Assembly (NCBI GenBank): GCA_003223775.1
Contig: QHWK01000460.1
Coordinates: 1-10,884 of the forward strand
Direction: 5' to 3'
Length of the DNA: 10,884 bases
Origin: Acidobacteriota bacterium
GTDB lineage: Bacteria; Acidobacteriota; Vicinamibacteria; Vicinamibacterales; CAVVIG01
Both the position numbers and the translations under genes were made by a program. Under the pieces are notes generated by a model. It was given only the letters and a program-made list of their open reading frames with translations, was not told the origin of the DNA and did no database searches. Numbering within the stretch: position 1 is the first letter of the stretch; the number at the start of each line of letters is the position of its first letter. Of the stretch, positions 5,879 to 10,884 are shown piece by piece.

Positions 5879-5918
5879 GCCATCAGCCATTAGCCATCAG
5901 CCATTAGCCATCAGCCAT
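5879..5918. repeat. Tandem 14-nt repeat downstream of rpsB
   Basis: The unit GCCATCAGCCATTA occurs twice (5879-5892, 5893-5906) followed by a 12-nt partial copy (5907-5918). Each unit is itself made of two near-identical 7-mers. An inverted partner (TGATGGCT) lies upstream around 5838-5845, so the transcript could form alternative stems. It occupies the untranslated gap between the rpsB stop and the tsf attenuator-like hairpin. Confidence 0.85.
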
Positions 5919-5928
5919 GACGCGGTTT

Positions 5929-6729
5929 TTACGCCGAAGCGGGCGCGGGTTCCCGCCGCCGCTGCGGCCGCGCGGCGCGCCGCGGATCGGTATCGGGCGG
6001 CGTGTTGTCGTCGTCCTCGCGCGAGCGCTCGACGTCGAGCGACTGCTTCATGTCGCGGCCGGCGATCACCGCCTCGGCGACGCGCGACGCGAACAGCCGG
6101 ATCGCGCGCAGCGCGTCGTCGTTGCCCGGGATGACGAAGTCCACTTCGTCCGGATCGCAGTTGGTGTCGACGATGCCGATCACCGGAATCTTCAGCTTGC
6201 GCGCCTCGTCGACCGCAATCTTTTCCTTCTTCGTGTCGACGACGAAGACGGCGTCGGGCAGCCGCGACATGCCGCGGATGCCGTCGAGGTTCTTCGCCAG
6301 CTTCCGCCGCTCTTTCTCGTTCCGCGCGATTTCCTTCTTCGACAGCGTGTCGAAGCGGCCGTCGGTTGCCATCGCTTCGAGATCGCGGAGCCGCCCCAGG
6401 CTGCGCTGAATGGTGGAGAAGTTGGTCAGCAGGCCGCCGAGCCAGCGCTCGTTCACGAAGAACATGCCGCAGCGCTGCGCCTCCTCGGCGATCACGTCCT
6501 GCGCCTGCCGCTTCGTCCCCACGAACAGGATCGTCCGTCCCTCCGACGCGAGCCGGCTGACGAAGTCCTCCGCTTCCCGGAACCGCTTCACCGTCTTGCC
6601 CAGGTCGATGATGTAGATGCCGTTCCGTTCGCCGAAGATGTACTCTTTCATCTTCGGGTTCCAGCGCTTCGTCTGGTGGCCGAAGTGGACGCCAGCCTCC
6701 AGGAGATCCTTCATCGCGATCGCGGCCAA
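5929..6729 (-). CDS. rpsB: 30S ribosomal protein S2
   Basis: S2 is a late-binding protein of the small ribosomal subunit. Diagnostic blocks are MKDLLEAGVHFGHQTKRWNP at the start, IFGERNGIYIIDL, ILFVGTKRQAQD, NERWLGGLLTNF, LPDAVFVVDT and IPVIGIVDTNCDPD, all in order. The C-terminal tail is extended, with acidic and then Arg/Pro/Ala-rich residues. The frame is open to a GTG at 6759, but that codon lies inside a repeat hairpin. A TTG at 6729 has AAGGAG exactly 6 nt upstream and gives the usual lead (LAAIAMKDLLEAG), so I chose it (266 residues); GTG at 6744 is a further alternative. It heads the conserved rpsB-tsf-pyrH-frr series. Upstream, where rpsI would often be found after rplM, is a repeat array instead. 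Confidence 0.95.
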   Translation of the reverse strand: MAAIAMKDLLEAGVHFGHQTKRWNPKMKEYIFGERNGIYIIDLGKTVKRFREAEDFVSRLASEGRTILFVGTKRQAQDVIAEEAQRCGMFFVNERWLGGLLTNFSTIQRSLGRLRDLEAMATDGRFDTLSKKEIARNEKERRKLAKNLDGIRGMSRLPDAVFVVDTKKEKIAVDEARKLKIPVIGIVDTNCDPDEVDFVIPGNDDALRAIRLFASRVAEAVIAGRDMKQSLDVERSREDDDNTPPDTDPRRAARPQRRREPAPASA

Positions 6730-6754
6730 ATCCTTCTCCTTCACGCGGCACCGC

Positions 6755-6774
6755 GGCACCCCTGAAGGGGTGCC
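6755..6774. repeat. Perfect palindromic hairpin element beside the rpsB ribosome site
   Basis: GGCACCCC (6755-6762) and GGGGTGCC (6767-6774) form a perfect 8-bp stem with a TGAA loop, followed by CTACGT. The same TGCCCTACGT flank follows a different stem in the neighbouring tandem array, but there on the minus strand. It therefore appears to be a single inverted member of the same palindrome family. It sits 14 nt upstream of the rpsB Shine-Dalgarno sequence (6741-6736). Confidence 0.8.
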
Positions 6775-6831
6775 CTACGTGCGACGCGCGGAGGCAACGT
6801 CGGCGCGAGTCAACCGCGCGTGCGTAGTGTG

Positions 6832-7031
6832 TACGTCGGGCGCTGCTGTAGCGTGCCGAATCGGTGCGTAGTCCGTACGTCGGGCACCGCTTTAGCGGCG
6901 CCGAATCGGTGCGCAGTCCGTACGTCGGGCGCTGCTGTAGCGTGCCGAATCGGTGCGCAGTCCGTACGTAGGGCACCGCTTTAGCGGCGCCGAATCGGTG
7001 CGCAGTCCGTACGTATTGCACTGCTGCCACG
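6832..7031. repeat. Higher-order tandem repeat array (44/45-nt units, 89-nt dimer) between rplM and rpsB
   Basis: Four complete units start with TACGT: A 6832-6875 (44 nt), B 6876-6920 (45), C 6921-6964 (44) and D 6965-7009 (45), followed by a degenerate partial unit to the rplM stop (7010-7031). A and C differ at one base, and so do B and D, whereas A and B differ much more around the stem. The real duplication is thus an 89-nt A-B dimer copied once. Each unit carries a short palindrome (in B and D, CACCGCT-TT-AGCGGCG) whose stem bases change while the flanks CCGAATCGGTGCGCAGTCCG and TACGTCGGG stay constant. The stretch 6781-6831 holds only a partial, degenerate edge. No gene is seen anywhere in 6775-7031. 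Confidence 0.93.
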
Positions 7032-7469
7032 TTACGCGACCTCGAGCTTTGAGGGTTTCTGCGCCGCGTGCGGATGATCCGGACCGGCGTACACTTTGAG
7101 CTTGCGGTACATCGCTTCGCCCATCTTCGTCTTGGGCAGCATGCCGTGCACCGCGTCTTCGATCAGCTTCTCGGGCTTTCGCTGCCGCACGAGCCGCGCG
7201 CGCTCCTCGCGCAGGCCGCCTTCGTAGCCGCTGTGCTGCCGGTAGATCTTTTGATCTTCCTTGCGGCCGGTAAGCTTCACCTTCGCCGCGTTCACGATCA
7301 CCACATGGTCGCCGGTATCGATGAAGGGCGTGTAGATCGGTTTGTGTTTGCCCTGCAGCAGGCGCGCCGCCGTGGTCGCGATGCGCCCGAGCACCCGGCC
7401 GTCGGCGTCGATGATGTGCCAGCGGCTGCTCGCGATTGCCTTTTCAGCGCTGGCTATGAACGTAGACAT
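7032..7469 (-). CDS. rplM: 50S ribosomal protein L13
   Basis: L13 is an early assembly protein of the large subunit. The 145-residue product matches E. coli L13 along its length: RWHIIDADGRVLGRIAT (16-32), LLQGKHKPIYTPFIDTGDHV, VKLTGRKEDQKIYRQHSGY, RKPEKLIEDAVHGMLPK and RKLKVYAGPDHPHAAQKP near the C-terminus. The ATG at 7469 gives the expected short lead. The ribosome site is poor, with AGGA touching the ATG and GAAAGG 12 nt away. A near-consensus promoter about 105 nt upstream drives it and leaves a structured leader. In most bacteria rpsI follows immediately; here the stop codon is followed directly by the palindromic repeat array. Confidence 0.96.
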   Translation of the reverse strand: MSTFIASAEKAIASSRWHIIDADGRVLGRIATTAARLLQGKHKPIYTPFIDTGDHVVIVNAAKVKLTGRKEDQKIYRQHSGYEGGLREERARLVRQRKPEKLIEDAVHGMLPKTKMGEAMYRKLKVYAGPDHPHAAQKPSKLEVA

Positions 7470-7522
7470 TCCTAACAACGCCCTTTCAAAACGCGTAGAA
7501 AAACCGATGTATGGGGATTCCC

Positions 7523-7557
7523 GCCCGGACCGATCGTTGGACGGGTTACGGTCGGGC
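7523..7557 (-). promoter_or_regulatory. Hairpin in the rplM 5' leader
   Basis: In the predicted leader of about 105 nt, GCCCGACCG (7557-7549) pairs with CGGTCCGGGC (7532-7523): nine base pairs with one bulged C and a 16-nt loop. Long structured leaders in front of ribosomal protein operons often bind a product for autoregulation. Here only the stem is seen, and I cannot match it to a known L13 leader class. Confidence 0.4.
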
Positions 7558-7581
7558 AGGGCCAGGCAACGGTAAACCCAA

Positions 7582-7610
7582 ATCATACGGATGTTTCTGG
7601 GGAGTGTCAA
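7582..7610 (-). promoter_or_regulatory. Sigma70 promoter of rplM
   Basis: On the minus strand, a perfect -35 TTGACA (7610-7605) and -10 TATGAT (7587-7582, five of six consensus) are separated by the ideal 17 nt. Transcription should start near 7575. This is the strongest promoter visible in the window and fits a high-output ribosomal protein gene. The rest of the divergent region (7611-7735) shows no convincing plus-strand promoter for pilM. Confidence 0.88.
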
Positions 7611-7735
7611 GACGGCCGGCGGCTCGGCCGATTACATGTGCAGTAGGTCCGGCTCCGCGCCGATAAGGGGAACGCGGGATTACGGAAATGCCGCTTCCGC
7701 AGCTTTGTAAGTCGCTGATCAAAGGACAACGCCAC

Positions 7736-8803
7736 GTGTTTGGTCTAGGAAAATCCAAGGCCGTTATCGGCCTCGACATCGGCTCGAGCGCAGTCAAGGC
7801 GGTCGAGCTCAGGCAGGTGGGCAAGGGCTGGAAGGTCGTCGCCTTCGGCATTCAGCCGGTCCCGCCCGACAGCATCGTCGACGGCGCGATCATCGACGGC
7901 GCCGCCGTCGCCGATTCGATCCGCCGTGTGTTCGAGAACAAGCAATTCAAGACCAAAGAGGTCGCGGCGTCGCTCTCGGGCAACGCGGTCATCGTCAAGA
8001 AGATCAACCTTCCGGTGATGACCGAAGCCGAGCTCGCCGAGTCCATCTACTGGGAAGCCGAGCAGTACATCCCCTTCGACATCCAGGACGTCAACCTCGA
8101 TTACCAGATCCTCGACGCCGGCACCGGCGAGGGATCGAGCGGCACGATGGACGTGCTGCTCGTCGCCGCGAAGAAGGAGAAGATCGCCGACTACACCGGC
8201 GTCATCTCGCAGGCCGGGCGCACGCCGGTGATCGTCGACGTCGACGCCTTCGCGCTGCAGAACGCCTACGAGGTGAACTACGGCCTCGACCCGCAGCAGG
8301 TCGTCGTGCTGCTGAACGCGGGCGCCAGCGCGATCAACATCAACATCGTCACCGGCGATCAGTCGGTGTTCACGCGCGACATCTCGATGGGCGGCAACAG
8401 CTACACCGAGGCGGTGCAGAAGGAGCTGAATCTGCCGTTCGAGAGCGCTGAGCAGTTGAAGCGCGGGCAGCCGGTGGACGGCGTGACCGTCGAGGAAGTG
8501 ACGCCGGTGCTCCACGCGATGACCGAGAACGTCCTGCTCGAGATCCAGAAGACGTTCGACTTCTTCAAGGCGAGCGCGTCGAGCGATCGCATCGACCGCA
8601 TCGTGCTGAGCGGCGGCGCGGCGCGCGTCGACGGCTTCGTGCAGGCGCTCACCGACCGCTTCAACACGCAGGTCGAGATGTTCGATCCGTTCAAGAAGAT
8701 CGCGTTCGAGCCGCAGAAGCTCGGCGTCGAGGACGCGGAAGGCGTCAGCCCCGCCGCGGCCGTCGCCGTCGGCCTCGCGCTGCGCCGGGCAGGTGACCGA
8801 TGA
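7736..8803 (+). CDS. pilM: Type IV pilus assembly protein PilM (actin-like ATPase)
   Basis: PilM is a cytoplasmic, FtsA/actin-like nucleotide-binding protein that grips the N-terminal tail of PilN and links the inner-membrane pilus complex to the motors. The 355-residue protein opens with FGLGKSKAVIGLDIGSSAVK, where DIGSS is the first phosphate loop. It has the family block YWEAEQYIPFDIQDVNLDYQ, the second phosphate region LLNAGASAININIV, and the adenosine-site motif LSGGAARVDGF near residue 308. The open frame begins at an ATG at 7688, but GTG at 7736 gives the usual PilM beginning and has AAAGGA 9 nt upstream, so it is preferred. The stop overlaps the pilN start (ATGA), showing translational coupling. 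First gene of a pilMNOPQ operon, divergent from rplM. Confidence 0.94.
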   Translation: MFGLGKSKAVIGLDIGSSAVKAVELRQVGKGWKVVAFGIQPVPPDSIVDGAIIDGAAVADSIRRVFENKQFKTKEVAASLSGNAVIVKKINLPVMTEAELAESIYWEAEQYIPFDIQDVNLDYQILDAGTGEGSSGTMDVLLVAAKKEKIADYTGVISQAGRTPVIVDVDAFALQNAYEVNYGLDPQQVVVLLNAGASAININIVTGDQSVFTRDISMGGNSYTEAVQKELNLPFESAEQLKRGQPVDGVTVEEVTPVLHAMTENVLLEIQKTFDFFKASASSDRIDRIVLSGGAARVDGFVQALTDRFNTQVEMFDPFKKIAFEPQKLGVEDAEGVSPAAAVAVGLALRRAGDR

Positions 8804-9429
8804 TTCGGATCAACCTCCTCGCCGCCGAGCGCGAACGCACCAAGAAGAAGGCCGTCACCTTCGGCACCGCCGGCCAGAAGATGGCCGTCGGCTGCAGCAT
8901 GATCCTCATCCTGGCGCTGCTGTTCATCGGCTGGCGCTACTGGGTGATCTCGCGCGATTCCAATCAGCTCGACGCGGCGATCTCCACCGCGCAGCAGGAG
9001 ACCACGCGGCTCCACTCGGTCATTCAGCAGGTGCAGCAGTTCGAGCAGCGCAAGGCGCAGCTCCAGCAGCGCGTCGTCCTCATCGAGCAGCTGCGCAAGG
9101 GGCAGACCGGTCCGGTGCACATGCTGGATCAGATCAGCCGCGCGCTGCCGTCGATGCTGTGGCTCACCGAGCTGAAGCAGGCCGGCGACGACGTGCAGAT
9201 CGACGGACGCTGCACGAACCAGACGGGCGTCGCCGAATTCATCTCGAATCTCGAGGCGTCGGGCTACTTCAAGCGATCGATCGACATCATCTCGACCACC
9301 GCGGAGGCGGCGCCGGCCGGCGGCGGCGGCGAGCTGATTCGATTCACGCTGAAGGCGACGTTCCAGCAGCCGGACGCGGCGAAGTCGGCGCCGGCGGTCC
9401 CGGCAGCGCCGCCGAAAGCCGGCGGATAA
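8800..9429 (+). CDS. pilN: Type IV pilus assembly protein PilN
   Basis: PilN is a bitopic inner-membrane protein that binds PilM through its cytoplasmic tail and pairs with PilO in the periplasm. The 209-residue product starts MIRINLLAAER, matching the PilM-binding INLLP motif except that Pro is Ala. One membrane helix follows at about residues 29-49 (VGCSMILILALLFIGWRYW). Then come a coiled-coil stretch (about 52-105, rich in Gln, Leu and Arg) and a periplasmic ferredoxin-like domain from about 110. The last 20 or so residues are a loose Ala/Pro-rich tail. Its ATG overlaps the pilM stop by 4 nt. A 62-nt gap separates it from pilO. Confidence 0.92.
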   Translation: MIRINLLAAERERTKKKAVTFGTAGQKMAVGCSMILILALLFIGWRYWVISRDSNQLDAAISTAQQETTRLHSVIQQVQQFEQRKAQLQQRVVLIEQLRKGQTGPVHMLDQISRALPSMLWLTELKQAGDDVQIDGRCTNQTGVAEFISNLEASGYFKRSIDIISTTAEAAPAGGGGELIRFTLKATFQQPDAAKSAPAVPAAPPKAGG

Positions 9430-9491
9430 GCGTGCAGCGAAACCCTTTAAAGGTCGTCTCGGATCGCCCCGATACGGCTCAGTGAACCCAG

Positions 9492-10124
9492 ATGCAACTG
9501 ACGCTCACAAAACTTCCGTGGTACGCGCAGGTTGGCGCGTTCGTCGTCCTCGCGCTCGTCGGCTGCGGAGTTTTCTACTACTACTACGAAATGCCGGTGC
9601 GCGCCGACATGACGTCGCGCGAGCAGCAGCTCACCGCGCTGAAGGGCGACATCACCAAGGGCCTGACGACGGCGAAGAAGCTGCCCGAGTTCCGCTCGCA
9701 GGTGTCGGATCTCGAGGGGCGGCTCGCGAACCTGAAGGCGATCCTGCCCGAGGCGAAGGACGCCGCGGATCTGCTGAACCGCATGCAGACCGTCGCCGCG
9801 CAGTCGAACATGACGATCAAGGGCTTCAAGCCGGCGCCGACGGTCACCAAGCAGCTGCACGCCGAGTGGCCGATCACGCTGGAGCTCGAGGGCACCTATC
9901 ACAATCTCGCGACCTTCTTCGATCGCGTCGGCAAGTTCACGCGCATCGTGAACATCAACGGCCTCGACGTGAAGGGGAAGGACAAACCGGAGCCGAACAG
10001 CACCATCACCGCAACGTGCGTCGCGACGACCTTCGTGCTGCTCGACAAGCCGTCGGCGCCGGGTGGGCGTGGTGCGGCGCCTGGCGGCCGCGGTGCGGCG
10101 CCGCCCGCGGGACGGGGCGCGTAA
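9492..10124 (+). CDS. pilO: Type IV pilus assembly protein PilO
   Basis: PilO forms the inner-membrane alignment complex with PilN and contacts PilP. The 210-residue protein has a short cytoplasmic start, one membrane helix (about residues 12-32, GAFVVLALVGCGVFYYYY), a coiled coil (about 38-82) and the periplasmic PilO domain with EWPITLELEGTYHNLATFFDRVGK and IVNINGLDV. The C-terminus carries a low-complexity Gly/Arg/Ala/Pro tail with repeated GGRGAAP units. The ATG at 9492 is the only reasonable start because a stop in frame lies at 9483. The ribosome site is weak. The preceding 62-nt gap holds only a 10-bp palindrome (CCTTTAAAGG, 9444-9453). pilP follows 2 nt after the stop. Confidence 0.92.
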   Translation: MQLTLTKLPWYAQVGAFVVLALVGCGVFYYYYEMPVRADMTSREQQLTALKGDITKGLTTAKKLPEFRSQVSDLEGRLANLKAILPEAKDAADLLNRMQTVAAQSNMTIKGFKPAPTVTKQLHAEWPITLELEGTYHNLATFFDRVGKFTRIVNINGLDVKGKDKPEPNSTITATCVATTFVLLDKPSAPGGRGAAPGGRGAAPPAGRGA

Positions 10125-10126
10125 CC

Positions 10127-10660
10127 ATGCGTACTTCATTCTTCATCACGACGTTCGTGCTCGCGCTGTGCGGCGCCGCTGTCGCGCAGCCGCAGCCCGC
10201 GAAGCCGGGCGCGCAGCCGCCCGCGCCTGCCACGCCCGCGCAGACACCCGCCGCCGAGAAGCCGGCGGCGCCGACCGCGGAAGCGCCGGCGGCGCCCGCG
10301 CCGCAGGCCGAGGCCTACACGTATCGCGCGGAAGGCCGCCGCGATCCGTTTCAGACGCTGATTGGCGCCGGCACCGGCTCGGTCGCGACGTCGCGCCGCG
10401 GCGAAGGGGCGACGGGGCTCGCCGTCGCCGAAATCTCGGTGCGCGGCATCATGCAGAGTCGGGGCTCGCTGGTGGCGATGATCATGGGCCCCGACAACCA
10501 CACCTACATCGTGCACCAGGGCGACAAACTGCTCGACGGCACCATCAAGTCGATCACGCCGCAGGGGCTCATCGTCGTGCAGGAAGTCAACGATCCGCTG
10601 TCGCTCGTGAAGCAGCGTGAGGTTCGAAAACTATTGCGATCGCTCGAGGACGCCAAGTAA
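10127..10660 (+). CDS. pilP: Type IV pilus assembly protein PilP
   Basis: PilP connects the PilN/PilO inner-membrane complex to the PilQ secretin in the periplasm. The 177-residue product has an N-terminal signal sequence (RTSFFITTFVLALCGAAVA, 2-20), a long Ala/Pro-rich linker (21-62), then the family signature GRRDPF (70-75) and the small beta domain (about 97-170) with VRGIMQSRGSLVAMIMGP and YIVHQGDKLLDGTI. Many PilP proteins are lipoproteins. Here the Cys in LALCGA has Leu, not Gly/Ala/Ser, just before it, so a normal signal-peptidase I cut after AVA is at least as likely. The start is two bases after the pilO stop, and the TAA stop overlaps the ATG of pilQ by one base (TAATG). Confidence 0.92.
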   Translation: MRTSFFITTFVLALCGAAVAQPQPAKPGAQPPAPATPAQTPAAEKPAAPTAEAPAAPAPQAEAYTYRAEGRRDPFQTLIGAGTGSVATSRRGEGATGLAVAEISVRGIMQSRGSLVAMIMGPDNHTYIVHQGDKLLDGTIKSITPQGLIVVQEVNDPLSLVKQREVRKLLRSLEDAK

Positions 10661-10884
10661 TGACTCCTACCAGGGGACTCGCCTGTCTGTTCGTGGCCCT
10701 GTCTGCTGCCGGCGTGCTCGTCGGCGCGTCGGGTCCGGCGGCCGGCCCGTCGACCATTCGACTGAAGACCATCAGCGCCCGCGCGAATTCGAAGGGCGCA
10801 TCGCTCGTCATCGAAGCGACCGAGCCCGTCGGCTACTCGCTCACGCGGCCCGATCCGCTCACCGTGCTCGTCGAGTTCCGCAAC
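10660..10884 (+). CDS. pilQ: Type IV pilus secretin PilQ, N-terminal part
   Basis: PilQ forms the outer-membrane ring through which the pilus passes. Only the first 75 codons are in the window. They encode a signal sequence (about residues 5-28, GLACLFVALSAAGVLVGASG) followed by the beginning of an AMIN domain (SLVIEATEPVGYSLTRPDPL then TVLVEFRN), the peptidoglycan-binding module typical of PilQ N-termini. The ATG shares its A with the TAA stop of pilP, so translation is coupled. The assignment rests on the AMIN start plus operon position; the secretin domain is outside the window. Confidence 0.85.
   Translation, partial: MTPTRGLACLFVALSAAGVLVGASGPAAGPSTIRLKTISARANSKGASLVIEATEPVGYSLTRPDPLTVLVEFRN

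Noticed and set aside
6832..7009. CRISPR-like array of regular 44-45 nt units
   Set aside because: The units are contiguous with no unique spacers; whole units repeat (A=C, B=D), and no cas gene is present. It is a tandem palindrome array.
5897..7030. Long minus-strand open frame with repeated YVRTAHRFG-like peptides
   Set aside because: It is an out-of-frame shadow of rpsB that runs into the tandem DNA repeats; the repeated peptide merely reflects the 45-nt array.
7611..7735. Plus-strand promoter for the pil operon
   Set aside because: No -35/-10 pair or sigma54 GG-GC pattern good enough to report was found, although the operon must be transcribed from about here.
9444..9453. Palindrome CCTTTAAAGG between pilN and pilO as an operator
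   Set aside because: A single 10-bp palindrome inside an operon with no second copy; too little to support a binding site.
10160..10190. Lipobox cysteine in PilP (LALC)
   Set aside because: The residue before the Cys is Leu, which does not fit the usual Gly/Ala/Ser, and AVA followed by Gln gives a good signal peptidase I site.

Overview
The window is a high-GC bacterial chromosome segment made mostly of housekeeping genes. The gene set (rplM, rpsB-tsf-pyrH-frr beside a pilMNOPQ type IV pilus operon, and a mixed-signature phosphofructokinase) and the Arg/Ala/Pro-rich proteins fit Acidobacteriota, perhaps Vicinamibacteria. That placement is an impression from sequence style, not a phylogenetic result. 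GTG and TTG start codons are common here (pfkA, thrC, pyrH, pilM, rpsB).

Layout. Positions 1-609 hold the decayed 3' part of a tyrosine recombinase reading into a tRNA-Ala(CGC) gene on the minus strand (540-615), which has its own promoter and UUCG-loop terminator. This looks like an old integration scar at a tRNA 3' end. Next come pfkA (+, 808-1890) and, convergent with it, a minus-strand block transcribed from about 7575 down to 1895: rplM, a 45-nt tandem repeat array, rpsB, a terminator-like hairpin, tsf, pyrH, a large inverted repeat, frr, thrC and a small GlsB/YeaQ-type membrane protein. On the plus strand, divergent from rplM, is the type IV pilus assembly operon pilM-pilN-pilO-pilP-pilQ (7736 to the window end, pilQ partial).

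How the genes work together. The minus block makes translation components (L13, S2, EF-Ts, ribosome recycling factor) and UMP kinase, with threonine synthase translationally coupled behind frr. The pil block makes the inner-membrane alignment complex (PilM/N/O), the periplasmic linker PilP and the start of the outer-membrane secretin PilQ.

No new defence or metabolic system is evident. The unusual points are structural: (i) ribosome recycling factor lacks about 24 normally conserved residues spanning the end of domain II and the hinge; (ii) rpsI (S9), normally directly after rplM, is absent and its place is taken by a higher-order palindromic repeat array; (iii) the tRNA-Ala has G instead of the near-universal U at position 33; (iv) an intrinsic-terminator-like hairpin ends 18 nt before the tsf start codon; (v) an inverted repeat with a 28/32 matching arm separates pyrH from frr; (vi) pyrH, and less surely pfkA, look leaderless. 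Points (i) and (ii), together with an internal deletion and a frameshift in the integrase remnant, also raise the possibility of assembly errors, which should be excluded first.
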